45,845 nt of DNA from Gemmatimonadota bacterium. Its GTDB lineage: Bacteria; Gemmatimonadota; Gemmatimonadetes; Gemmatimonadales; GWC2-71-9. Positions 1 through 7,709 of the stretch are shown one piece after another. Made by a program: the position numbers and the translations under genes. The notes beneath the pieces are model-generated. The model was not told where the DNA came from. It saw only the letters and a list, made by a program, of their open reading frames with translations, and did no database searches. Within the stretch, counting starts at the first letter, position 1. Every line of letters starts with the position of its first letter. The stretch covers positions 1 through 45,845 of the forward strand of contig JAEUJI010000073.1 in the NCBI GenBank assembly GCA_016794805.1. The letters run 5' to 3'.

Positions 1-2
1 AT

Positions 3-77
3 GTGGACCCGAAGGAGATCCGTGACACGGCGCTGTTCACGACGTTCGACATCTGGGAGCGTTTGCGGGTCGGCTAG
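3..77 (+). pseudogene. C-terminal end of an N-terminal fragment of the Wzz/BY-kinase protein, cut by an amber codon
   Basis: The frame that carries the kinase gene is open from the window edge and reads DTALFTTFDIWERLRVG before a TAG at 75-77. It then continues without shift into YTLDVSEGGKEYTL and the rest of the kinase. The residues on both sides look like the continuous N-terminal Wzz-type domain of a Wzc-like protein, where homologues usually have a G-x-Y-x-L strand at this point. The stop therefore appears to replace a single sense codon inside one gene. The true start lies outside the window. It could be a real nonsense mutation, a sequencing error or, less likely, a programmed readthrough. 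Confidence 0.6.
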
Positions 78-152
78 TACACCCTGGATGTCTCGGAAGG
101 CGGGAAGGAATACACCCTGGTCCGCGGGGGACGCGAGACCGAGCAGGGCCAG

Positions 153-2024
153 GTGGGAGATTCCATCGGCCGCCGGCTGGGATGGCTATGGGCTCCGACC
201 GCTGCACAGCTCAAGGGACGGACCGAGGTCGAGTTCAAGCTCGTGGATCCGCGACGAGTGGTGCAGCAGTTGATGAAAGATCTCCGCGCCCAGATGCCCG
301 AGAAGGGATCATTCCTGAAAGTCGCGCTGCAAAGCAAGGACCGGCAGCGGGTGGCCGGCACCGTGAACGCGGTGTCGCAGGAGTTCACCGATGTCGCGGC
401 GGACCTCAAGCGCCGCAAGGCCACCGAGCTCCGCGTCGCCCTCGGCTCGCAGGTGACCACCGCCTACCAGAACCTCCGCGAGGCGGAGAGCCGGCTCAAG
501 AGCTTCCAGATCGCGACCATCACGGAACCGCGCAGCGGCGGCATTCCGATCACCCCGGGCCTGGCAGCGACCACCGGCCAGGCTACCAGTCTTTATACCC
601 AGCAGAAGGTGGATCTCGACCGCATCCAGCGGGACCGGCAGCAGCTTGAGGCCGTGCTCGAGCGGGCCCGGGGCGGCGCGATCACCGTGGACGCCTTCCA
701 GACGATTCCCTCGGCCAACCAGGCGCCGCAGCTCAAGCAGGCGCTGAGCGACCTGACCATCCGGGAAGCGGAACTCACGGCGCTGCTGCAGCGCTATACC
801 CCCGAGCATCCGCTGGTGAAGCAGGCCCAGACCCAGATCGACCTGCTGCGGAACACCCAGATCCCCACCTACGCGCAGGCGCTGGTGGACCAGCTCAAGT
901 ACCAGGAAACCGACCTCAATGGCCGGTTGCGGCAGGTGGCGACCGAGCTCGCCCGGGTGCCTGAGGTGACCATCACGGAAACCCGCCTGACGCGAGACAT
1001 GGACGCGGCCGATGGCCTGTACAAGATGCTGAGCCAGCGGCTGGAAGAGGCCAAGCTCTCCGAGCTGTCCGCCATCCCGGACGTGCGGGTGCTGGACTGG
1101 GCGGTGGCGCCGCAGCAGCCCTCCAGCAACTCCGCCCCGAAGATCATCCTGATGGCCGTGGGCGCGAGCATCGGCTTCGCCGTGGCCCTGGCGCTGCTGC
1201 TGGACCAGCTGGACAAGCGATTCCGGTATCCCGAGCAGGTTTCCAGCGAGCTCGGGCTCCCCATCCTGGGGGCGATCCCGGCCATCAAGAAGTCCCGCCG
1301 GGGAGAACTCGCCGCGGAACAGGCGGCACAGGTGGTGGAAGCGTTCCGAACGGTAAGGCTCAACCTCGCCCATTCCTACGGGGCGGCGGGCCCGGTGACC
1401 CTGACGATCTCGAGCCCGGGCGCCGGCGATGGCAAGTCCCTGGTCTCCTCCAACCTCGCCGTCTCGTTCGCGGAGGCGGGCTACCGCACCCTCCTGATCG
1501 ATGGCGATATCCGCCGGGGCGAGATCCACCGCATGTTCGGGGTGGACCGTCGGCCGGGGCTGCTGGACTACCTGACCGGTGAGGCGGCGCTGGAGGACCT
1601 GATCCGCCCGACCAGCCAGCGCGGGCTCTCGGTTATCCCGTGCGGCACCCGGCGGCACCAGGGTCCGGAGCTGTTGGGCTCCGCGGCCATGGCGGAGCTG
1701 ATGGGCGAGGTCAAGGCGCGCTACGACGTGATCATCGTGGACAGCCCGCCCCTCGGGGCCGGCATCGATCCCTTCGTGCTCGGCACCGCGACCGGCCACA
1801 TGGTCATGGTGTTCCGGTCGGGCGAAACCGATCGCCAGATGGCAGAAGCGAAGCTCCGGCTCCTGGACCGGCTACCGGTGCGGGTGCTGGGCGCGGTCTT
1901 GAACGAGATCCAGGCGGATGGGGTATACCGGTACTACTCGTACCTGTACGGCTATACGTCGGACGAGGAACAGCCGGCGCAGGTGGCGGCGCAGTCAAGC
2001 GCCACATCCGACCAGCCCGGCTGA
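153..2024 (+). CDS. Wzc-like polysaccharide chain-length determinant / bacterial tyrosine kinase (5'-truncated)
   Basis: An inner-membrane BY-kinase that would control polymer length and work with the Wza-like exporter at 3376. The visible part starts inside the Wzz domain. A long coiled-coil periplasmic region follows, then a membrane helix at about residues 330-350 (counted from the GTG at 153). The cytoplasmic kinase has Walker A GAGDGKS (Lys428), Walker A' LLIDGDIRRG (Asp450/452) and Walker B IIVDSPP (Asp530). A C-terminal tyrosine cluster has six Tyr between 592 and 601, the expected autophosphorylation tail. Walker A' has Gly-Asp-Ile where the family usually has Ala-Asp-Leu. The frame is open back to the TAG at 75-77, and the sequence before 153 still reads as the same domain, so the GTG at 153 is only the first usable start. 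The first transmembrane helix is not in the readable part. It ends 7 bp before a convergent gene. Confidence 0.85.
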   Translation: MGDSIGRRLGWLWAPTAAQLKGRTEVEFKLVDPRRVVQQLMKDLRAQMPEKGSFLKVALQSKDRQRVAGTVNAVSQEFTDVAADLKRRKATELRVALGSQVTTAYQNLREAESRLKSFQIATITEPRSGGIPITPGLAATTGQATSLYTQQKVDLDRIQRDRQQLEAVLERARGGAITVDAFQTIPSANQAPQLKQALSDLTIREAELTALLQRYTPEHPLVKQAQTQIDLLRNTQIPTYAQALVDQLKYQETDLNGRLRQVATELARVPEVTITETRLTRDMDAADGLYKMLSQRLEEAKLSELSAIPDVRVLDWAVAPQQPSSNSAPKIILMAVGASIGFAVALALLLDQLDKRFRYPEQVSSELGLPILGAIPAIKKSRRGELAAEQAAQVVEAFRTVRLNLAHSYGAAGPVTLTISSPGAGDGKSLVSSNLAVSFAEAGYRTLLIDGDIRRGEIHRMFGVDRRPGLLDYLTGEAALEDLIRPTSQRGLSVIPCGTRRHQGPELLGSAAMAELMGEVKARYDVIIVDSPPLGAGIDPFVLGTATGHMVMVFRSGETDRQMAEAKLRLLDRLPVRVLGAVLNEIQADGVYRYYSYLYGYTSDEEQPAQVAAQSSATSDQPG

Positions 2025-2031
2025 CGCGGCG

Positions 2032-2940
2032 TCAGCCGGCGGTAGTCTCGAAGGCCCGGATCCGGTCCGTGCCGGGGGCCGTCTGGAGCTGGCGGAGGGC
2101 GGAGGTGGCGCGGAGCAGCAGTTCCACCGCGTCCACGGGGGACGTGGCGAAGTCGGTGACGGCGCAGTAGCCGGCCTTGAGCGGGAGCCGGCCGCCTGCG
2201 CCGTTGCCGTTCTCCGTCTCGAGCAGCCGCTCGAGCCGCTCGAACAGCCGGACGGCCCCTGCCGACTCGGTGTCGGGGGCGATGACCGCGAATTCGCCTT
2301 CGCCCACGCGGCCGATGGCGTCGGAGGACCGGCCCTGGGCCCGGAGCGTCCGGCCGATCCGCTCGGCAACCTGGTCCACCGTACCTTCACCGGTCGGCGC
2401 GAAGACCACGCAGGCGAGGGACTGGTGCCGGCGGAAGACTTCGGCACCGATCTCCCGAGCCCGGCGCGAGAGGCCCCGCATGTTGTAGAGCCCGGTGAGC
2501 TGGTCGAGCAGGCTCTCCTCCCGGAGCCGGTCTGCTTCCAGCTTCGAGGCCAGGAAGGTCGAGAGCTTGAGCAGGAGGCTCTCGCCGTCCAGTGGCTGAC
2601 CCAGGAACTCCCAGGCGCCGGCCTTGTAGGCCTCCAGCCGCTGGGCACGGCCGGAGGGGCCGGCGGTGGTGATCAGGATGGGCGTGGTGGCGCTGAACCG
2701 GGGATCGTTGCGCAGCTGGCGGCAGACCTCGAAGCCATGCAGGTCCGGCATCTGGGCATCGAGGATCACGAGGTCGGGTCGGGCGGAACGGGCGCGCTCC
2801 AGAGCCTGCTGGCCGGTATAGGCCCGCAGCACGGCGTACCCGTTGGGCGCCAGGATGCTCTCCAGCGAGCGCGCCGACCATTCCTGGTCGTTGGCGACCA
2901 GGACCAGCGGCGGCGGTGTGAGCGGTGCGGAGTCTGTCAT
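2032..2940 (-). CDS. Response regulator with degenerate GGDEF output domain
   Basis: A two-domain signalling protein of 302 aa. The receiver domain (about 12-125) has the phosphoacceptor Asp61 in LVILDAQMPD and a Thr pair at 91-92, but the usual Lys-Pro switch reads Gln115-Pro116. After a helical linker comes DQLTGLYN (146-153), the standard entry to a GGDEF domain. The signature itself reads GEGEF (213-217) in GRVGEGEFAVIAPDT. A missing second Gly and an acidic-to-Gly change at position three suggest weak or no diguanylate cyclase activity, so a scaffold or nucleotide-sensing role is possible. It is divergent from the exporter operon across a 435-bp regulatory region and convergent with the kinase, a position typical of a local regulator. 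Both key-residue losses are seen directly; the loss of function is inference. Confidence 0.85.
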   Translation of the reverse strand: MTDSAPLTPPPLVLVANDQEWSARSLESILAPNGYAVLRAYTGQQALERARSARPDLVILDAQMPDLHGFEVCRQLRNDPRFSATTPILITTAGPSGRAQRLEAYKAGAWEFLGQPLDGESLLLKLSTFLASKLEADRLREESLLDQLTGLYNMRGLSRRAREIGAEVFRRHQSLACVVFAPTGEGTVDQVAERIGRTLRAQGRSSDAIGRVGEGEFAVIAPDTESAGAVRLFERLERLLETENGNGAGGRLPLKAGYCAVTDFATSPVDAVELLLRATSALRQLQTAPGTDRIRAFETTAG

Positions 2941-3293
2941 GCGTCCCCTGGCCCGGCTGCCAGCGGAGCGCGCCGTAGCGGCCGGGGGCAGGCGTGCGGC
3001 GGGCGATGCCGGATCTGGGTTGCCCGGGAGGCGTCGAACCGGCGTGCGGGTCGGATCTTCACGGCGGCAGGCTCCCGGTAACTGGTACGATACGCTTGCG
3101 CGAGGGCTGTGGCAATACGAAATCCGCGATCTGCCGGGCGCGCTTGCATGCCGCCACGAGCCGACCGAATGCGAATGCGACGCAGATCACATACCGCGGG
3201 CCACAGGTCGCCCGCATCCGTAGCGAAGACGCGGCACAGAGTGTAGCCTTGTGACCACATCCTTGCGGCTCCACGGGCCGGAAGCCGTTCCAC

Positions 3294-3307
3294 CCCAAGC
3301 GCTTGGG
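3294..3307. promoter_or_regulatory. 14-bp perfect palindrome, candidate operator
   Basis: CCCAAGCGCTTGGG is perfectly self-complementary. It lies 69 bp before the ATG of the Wza-like gene and is followed at once by ATTTGGGA, which repeats part of the right arm. The position fits an operator for the exporter operon. Which protein binds is unknown; the only regulator in the window has no visible DNA-binding domain. Confidence 0.4.
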
Positions 3308-3343
3308 ATTTGGGAACGGGATACACCGCCAGATCGGCACCTA

Positions 3344-3356
3344 GCACACAGTGTGC
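3344..3356. promoter_or_regulatory. 13-bp inverted repeat close to the start codon
   Basis: GCACAC-A-GTGTGC has 6-bp arms around a single base, ending 19 bp before the ATG at 3376. It could act as an operator or as an mRNA hairpin just upstream of the ribosome binding site GGAG at 3359-3362. Function is inferred from position only. Confidence 0.35.
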
Positions 3357-3375
3357 ACGGAGATACCCCGACTTT

Positions 3376-4212
3376 ATGAACTTCGCGCGTGAGCACTCCC
3401 CTGGAAGCACCCGCCGGCACTCGGTATGGGCCTTGCTCGTGGCCGCGGCACTGCTGGTCGCTCCCGGCCTGTCGGCACAGGATGGCGTGGCGGATCCCGG
3501 GGCAGATGGCCGGCAGCCCGTAGTCACCCGGGTCCAGCTCCAGCAGTCGCTGGAGCAGGCCGAGGCGCTGGCCAACTCCGAGGCCTACAGCGCGGGGTTC
3601 CGCGAGGGAAAGCGGGCCGAGGCGGCCCTGATCCGGGAGCGGTTGCTGGAAGGGGATTTCTACGTCGGGGATCAGTTGACCATCACGGTCACCGGCGACA
3701 GCGGCTTCAGCGGGACCAAGGCGATCGGTCCGGGCCGGGTGCTCTCGCTGCAGGGGTTGCCCGACATCCAGATGCGGGGAGTGCTCCGGTCGGAGGTCGA
3801 GGGGTACCTGACCGAGCAGATCGGCCGGTACATTCGGGACCCGCAGGTCAAGGCGCGGCCACTCATCCGGCTCACCTTCATGGGCGGGATCGGCAAGCCG
3901 GGGTTTCACCAGATGGACGCGGACATCATGCTGAGCGACGCGCTCATGCAGGCGGGCGGGATCGGCAACGTGACCGAGCTCAAGCGGTCCAAGGTGCTCC
4001 GCGGTGACGAGGAGATCATGGACGGCGAGGCCTTCAACAAGGCCGTGACCGATGGCGTGACGCTGGACCAGATGAACCTCCGGGCCGGCGATGTCATCGA
4101 GGTGGGGACCAAGCCCACCAAGGACTGGTTCACGACCCTGCGGACCTTTGCCATCATCCCGGCGCTGATCATCAGCACGTATGGCGTCGGCAAACTCTTT
4201 GGAATCTTCTAG
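3376..4212 (+). CDS. Wza-like polysaccharide export protein with SLBB-type domains
   Basis: A periplasmic/outer-membrane exporter of 278 aa for the polymer. The ATG at 3376 was chosen over the upstream in-frame start at 3310 because it gives a clean signal peptide: basic MNFAREHSPGSTRRH, then hydrophobic VWALLVAAALLVAPG, with a cleavage site at LSA-QD. The polysaccharide-export core begins at LLEGDFYVGDQL and runs through an SLBB-like part (GGIGKPGFHQMDADIMLSDALMQAGGIG). The usual Wza lipobox Cys is absent, so it is not a lipoprotein. The C-terminus ends in a hydrophobic helix (FAIIPALIISTYGVGKLFGIF), which may replace the Wza outer-membrane helix or anchor it. It leads an operon with the sugar transferase, exosortase and EpsI. 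Confidence 0.88.
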   Translation: MNFAREHSPGSTRRHSVWALLVAAALLVAPGLSAQDGVADPGADGRQPVVTRVQLQQSLEQAEALANSEAYSAGFREGKRAEAALIRERLLEGDFYVGDQLTITVTGDSGFSGTKAIGPGRVLSLQGLPDIQMRGVLRSEVEGYLTEQIGRYIRDPQVKARPLIRLTFMGGIGKPGFHQMDADIMLSDALMQAGGIGNVTELKRSKVLRGDEEIMDGEAFNKAVTDGVTLDQMNLRAGDVIEVGTKPTKDWFTTLRTFAIIPALIISTYGVGKLFGIF

Positions 4213-4214
4213 GC

Positions 4215-4991
4215 GTGAAGCATCCCCAGGCAGCGGAACGCGACATGGGCTCGGGCACCACATCCAGGACCGCACGTGCCACTCCCCGGGAGCGCTGGCT
4301 CCGGCTGGTGGAGGAAGTCGAGGATCCGGTCGTGCCCCGGGCACGGTCGGAAATCCTCGGGCGCGCGCTGAATTTCACCCTGGCCCTGCTGGCGCTGGCG
4401 CTGGTGTCCCCCCTGCTGCTCCTGATCGCCGTCGCCGTGAAGGTCACCAGCCGCGGCCCGATCTTCTACACCCAGACCCGGATCGGGCTGGACCGCCGGT
4501 GGAACCGCGCGCCGCCACCCGATGGCGAGACGCTGCGGACCCATGACCTCGGGGGCCAGGTCTTCACCATCTACAAGTTCCGGACGATGTGCGTCAACGC
4601 GGAACACCTCTCGGGGGCCGTCTGGGCCGCCAAGGAGGACCCCCGCGTGACGCCGGTCGGCAAGTTCCTGCGCCAGTACCGGCTCGACGAGCTGCCCCAG
4701 CTCTTCAATGTGCTGCTGGGCGACATGAACATTGTCGGCCCCCGGCCGGAGCGCCCCAGCATCTTCGCCCAGCTGCGCACCACCATCAGCGGCTACCACG
4801 CCCGCCAGCGGGTGAAGCCCGGCATCACCGGGCTGGCACAGGTCAACCAGCAGTACGACCAGTGCCTGGATGACGTCCGCAAGAAGCTCGAGTACGACCT
4901 CCAGTACCTGCACCGCCAGGGGTTCTGGGAGGACATCTGGATCATGCTCAAGACGGTCCCCGTCGTCCTGTTCCGCCGCGGAGGCTGGTGA
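4215..4991 (+). CDS. Undecaprenyl-phosphate sugar phosphotransferase (bacterial sugar transferase family)
   Basis: It transfers a sugar-1-phosphate to undecaprenyl phosphate at the inner face of the inner membrane, the first committed step of the glycan. The 258-aa protein has one N-terminal hydrophobic hairpin (about 52-75) and the catalytic core of the PF02397 family. Visible motifs are KFRTM, DELPQLFNVLLGDM, GPRPERP and KPGITGLAQV. It is shorter than WcaJ-type enzymes, lacking the extra N-terminal helices, so it is of the small PglC/EpsL-like class. Between the helix and KFRTM sits a Pro/Asp-rich insert (RAPPPDGETLRTHDL). The GTG at 4215 follows the upstream stop by 2 bp; an ATG at 4245 is the alternative start. 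Confidence 0.9.
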   Translation: MKHPQAAERDMGSGTTSRTARATPRERWLRLVEEVEDPVVPRARSEILGRALNFTLALLALALVSPLLLLIAVAVKVTSRGPIFYTQTRIGLDRRWNRAPPPDGETLRTHDLGGQVFTIYKFRTMCVNAEHLSGAVWAAKEDPRVTPVGKFLRQYRLDELPQLFNVLLGDMNIVGPRPERPSIFAQLRTTISGYHARQRVKPGITGLAQVNQQYDQCLDDVRKKLEYDLQYLHRQGFWEDIWIMLKTVPVVLFRRGGW

Positions 4992-4997
4992 CCCCTG

Positions 4998-5894
4998 GTG
5001 GCCACCACATCCCTTCCCGGCCCCGCTTCGCTCCCGCGGGACCCCCGCCGACTGGCCCCGCTCCTCCTCACCGCCGCCCTCTTCCTCCTCCTGTTCAGCA
5101 AGCCGCTGCTGCTGCTGGCCAGCGACTGGTGGAACGACCCGGACGCCGGCCATGGCCTGCTGCTGGCGCCGCTGGCACTCTGGCTGGGATGGAAGCGCGG
5201 CCTCGTCCCCGCACGGCCCCAGTGGGCGCTCGGGCTAGGGCTGCTGATCGTAGCGGTGCTGGTGCGGTACCTCTCCGGGCTCGCCGCCGAGCTGTTCACC
5301 ATGCGGGGCTCGATGGTCCTCGCGGCGCTGGCCCTGGTGCTCTGCTTCCGGGGCTGGCGGCAGGCGCTCCACTGGTGGCTGCCGATCGTGCTGATCGCGC
5401 TCTCCATCCCCATTCCCGACGTGCTCACCACCTCGCTTGCGCTGCCGCTGCAGCTCCGCGCGTCCCGCTGGGGCGCCGCGATGCTGGAAGTCCGGCACGT
5501 CCCGGTGACACTGTCGGGCAACATCATCCGGCTGCTCGATCCCGCGGGGCAGCCGCTGCGCGATCTCTTCGTCACCGAGGCGTGCAGCGGGCTCCGGTCG
5601 CTGACCGCGCTGCTGTCCCTGGGGGTGCTGGTGGGGGGGCTCTGGCTGCGCCACCCGGTGAGCCGCCTCCTGCTGGTGGCGCTCGCGATCCCGGTGGCCA
5701 TGGTGGTCAACGCCATTCGGGTGTTCCTGACCGGCTACCTGGTGTACTGGGTCGATCCCAAGCTGGGGGACGGCTTCATGCACCTGAGCGAAGGCTGGCT
5801 GATGTTCGTGATCGCGTTCCTGATCCTCGGGGCCTTCACCTGGGTGGTGGCGGCCATCGAGGCCCGGACCGGACCGAGGGCTGCCGATGCGTGA
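4998..5894 (+). CDS. Exosortase (EpsH/XrtA-like transpeptidase)
   Basis: A polytopic inner-membrane cysteine protease that cuts and re-anchors proteins with a C-terminal PEP-CTERM-type sorting signal. The 298-aa protein has about eight membrane helices and the complete catalytic triad in the expected order: Cys196 in EACSGLRSL, Arg241 in NAIRVFLTG and His262 in GFMHLSEGW. The start is a GTG at 4998, 6 bp after the sugar transferase stop. It overlaps the EpsI gene by 8 bp. In exosortase systems this pair sits in EPS loci while substrates are often elsewhere in the genome. None of the proteins in this window ends in a visible PEP-CTERM signal. Confidence 0.93.
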   Translation: MATTSLPGPASLPRDPRRLAPLLLTAALFLLLFSKPLLLLASDWWNDPDAGHGLLLAPLALWLGWKRGLVPARPQWALGLGLLIVAVLVRYLSGLAAELFTMRGSMVLAALALVLCFRGWRQALHWWLPIVLIALSIPIPDVLTTSLALPLQLRASRWGAAMLEVRHVPVTLSGNIIRLLDPAGQPLRDLFVTEACSGLRSLTALLSLGVLVGGLWLRHPVSRLLLVALAIPVAMVVNAIRVFLTGYLVYWVDPKLGDGFMHLSEGWLMFVIAFLILGAFTWVVAAIEARTGPRAADA

Positions 5895-6522
5895 GTGGCT
5901 GAACTGGATGCCTGGGGCCGTGCTGGCGCTTGGCTGCGTCTTTACGCTCGCGGTGGACCACCAGCAGCGCACCCCGCTGGTGCGCTCCCTGGACAGCATT
6001 CCGATGACGCTGGGCGGTCGGGAGGGTGTGACCGGGGAGATCCGGCCCCAGGAGGTCGCGGCCGCGGGGGTCTCGAACTATCTGCGGCGGGTCTTCCCCG
6101 CCGCCGCGGCCCAGTTCGAGATCTACGTCGGCTATTATGAGCACCAGACCCAGGGGCGCTCGATCCACTCACCCAAGAACTGCCTCCCCGGTTCGGGCTG
6201 GGAGGCGCTGCAGCAGCGCACCACCGAGGTCCCCGGCGCCGGCGCATCCTACACCGTGAACCGCTACCTGCTGCAGAACAAGGAACAGCGGGCGCTGGTG
6301 TTCTATTGGTATCAGGGGCGCGGCCGGGTGGCCGCCAGCGAGTACCGGGTTAAGTGGGAACTGCTGCGGGACGCCGCGACGCGGGGTCGTACCGAGGAGG
6401 CGCTGGTGCGGATCGTGGTGTTCCTCGATCCCCAGACGACAGAAGAGGCCGCCGAGGACCTTGCCCGTCGCGTGGCGGCGGACCTGATCCCGGCGGTGTT
6501 CCAGTCGCTGGCCCCCGCCTGA
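5887..6522 (+). CDS. EpsI family protein, exosortase partner
   Basis: A 211-aa protein with one N-terminal membrane helix (about 5-22, WLNWMPGAVLALGCVFTLAV) and a periplasmic domain. The hallmark HSPKNCLPGSGW is present, as is the family pattern of an aromatic-rich strand (ALVFYWYQGRGR). EpsI proteins co-occur with exosortases and in some phyla are fused to them; the biochemical role is not settled. The first codon overlaps the last codons of the exosortase gene, so the two are very likely translated together. The gene ends 14 bp before a convergent glycosyltransferase. Confidence 0.92.
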   Translation: MREWLNWMPGAVLALGCVFTLAVDHQQRTPLVRSLDSIPMTLGGREGVTGEIRPQEVAAAGVSNYLRRVFPAAAAQFEIYVGYYEHQTQGRSIHSPKNCLPGSGWEALQQRTTEVPGAGASYTVNRYLLQNKEQRALVFYWYQGRGRVAASEYRVKWELLRDAATRGRTEEALVRIVVFLDPQTTEEAAEDLARRVAADLIPAVFQSLAPA

Positions 6523-6536
6523 CCCCGTCTGCTCCG

Positions 6537-7709
6537 CTATACGGGCCGCCGGGTCGGCTCCCAGATCGGATTGAGCTCACCACGCAGCGCCCGGGTCCAC
6601 GCCAGGAAGCCCGCCAGGTGCGTTGCCAGCACGAAGCCGCAGAGCGCCACCGGGCGGGGGAGTCTCCGCCCTTCCGGTGACTGCAGCGCCACGATCCCCA
6701 GACCCACGCCCGTCAACGCCAGCCCAAGCGCCACGCGTGCCACCGGGTAATAGATGGCCAGCGCGCCGAGCGCCAGCAGTGCCACCGGCGCCACCAGGAA
6801 GACCAGCCAGCGAATCAGCTTGTGAGACCAGAGCATCCAGGCGAACCGCCCGTGCCGGAATGGGTTAAGGAGATGGCGCTTGAACCAGAGCGTCTCCAGG
6901 CCGCGGGCCATGGTCCGGACCTTCCGGTGGTATTCCCGCTGCAGTGAACTTGTCCGCGGCACCAGGCAGACGGCCTCGTCCACCGAGACGGCGCGATAGC
7001 CATGCTCCCGCGCCGTGAGGGCGGAGGCGAAGTCCCGGGACAGCGCCGCCGGAACCAGGGTCTCGTGCAGCTCCAGCCGGATGGCGTAGAAGCAGCCGCT
7101 CGCCCCGACGATTGAACCGACCCTGGTTTCCAGCGAGCGGACCCACATCTCGTAACCGACGTAGCCTGACTCCCCCTGGTTGGCTTCAAGGGTGAGCGCG
7201 CCGACGCTCACGTCCCGGCCGGACGCGACCCCGATGGCCGGATCCTGGAACACCCGGATGAGCGGCTTGAGCGCGGTGGGGAGGATGCGGATGGTGGCGT
7301 CGGTGTTGACCACGATGCCGCCGCGGAGGTGGGGCAGCGCCGCGTTCTCCGCCGCGGTCTTGCCCGACCGCTCCGGCAGGCGCAGCAGCTCGACGCCCCG
7401 GTGGGCGTACTCCCGGACGACGTCGTCGGTGCCGTCAGTGGAGGCGTCCGAGACGATGAGGATCTGGCGACGGTCGACCGGGTAGTCGAGCCCCAGCAGG
7501 GCCTCGATCGTGCGCCGGATGGCGTGCTCCTCGTTATACGCCGGCACCACGATCGAGATGAGCGGCCACTCCGCGGGATCGGCGAGGCGCGGCGGGTCTG
7601 GCCGGAGCGCGCCCCACACCTTGAGCAGGGCGGGATACACCAGGTAGGCATACCCGAACAGGAGTCCAGGCAGGAGGGCCAGCAGGATCCCCACATCCTT
7701 CAGGTACAT
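6537..7709 (-). CDS. Membrane GT2 glycosyltransferase
   Basis: A 390-aa processive-type family 2 glycosyltransferase. It has an N-terminal helix (VGILLALLPGLLFGYAYLVYPALL), a GT-A core with SIVVPAYNEEHAIRRTI, ASTDGTDD and TDATIRILP, then GASGCFYAIR, SRDFASA and a QREYHRKVR segment in place of Q-x-x-R-W. Three or four C-terminal helices follow. The frame is open far upstream, but the ATG at 7709 is chosen because the upstream part (to 8678) is Gly/Arg/Pro-rich antisense-like sequence lying inside the GT4 gene. The start overlaps the GT4 stop by 10 bp, so the two form an operon on the minus strand. Confidence 0.88.
   Translation of the reverse strand: MYLKDVGILLALLPGLLFGYAYLVYPALLKVWGALRPDPPRLADPAEWPLISIVVPAYNEEHAIRRTIEALLGLDYPVDRRQILIVSDASTDGTDDVVREYAHRGVELLRLPERSGKTAAENAALPHLRGGIVVNTDATIRILPTALKPLIRVFQDPAIGVASGRDVSVGALTLEANQGESGYVGYEMWVRSLETRVGSIVGASGCFYAIRLELHETLVPAALSRDFASALTAREHGYRAVSVDEAVCLVPRTSSLQREYHRKVRTMARGLETLWFKRHLLNPFRHGRFAWMLWSHKLIRWLVFLVAPVALLALGALAIYYPVARVALGLALTGVGLGIVALQSPEGRRLPRPVALCGFVLATHLAGFLAWTRALRGELNPIWEPTRRPV

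Larger units (their letters stand above)
2941..3375. promoter_or_regulatory. Divergent intergenic regulatory region upstream of the exporter operon
   Basis: This 435-bp stretch separates the starts of the response regulator (minus) and the Wza-like gene (plus). It has no convincing gene. It holds two palindromes (3294-3307 and 3344-3356, listed separately), a repeated TTGGGA/TTTGGGA pair just after the first one, and an extended -10-like TGGTACGAT at 3083-3091 with no recognisable -35. I looked for the TGGCAC-N5-TTGC pattern of sigma-54 promoters, common before exosortase-linked EPS genes, and did not see it. Confidence 0.5.

Noticed and set aside
2941-3375. Short ORFs in the divergent intergenic region, such as 2994-3254
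   Set aside because: They lack ribosome sites, are Cys/Arg-rich and contradict each other on both strands; the palindromes and position favour a regulatory region.
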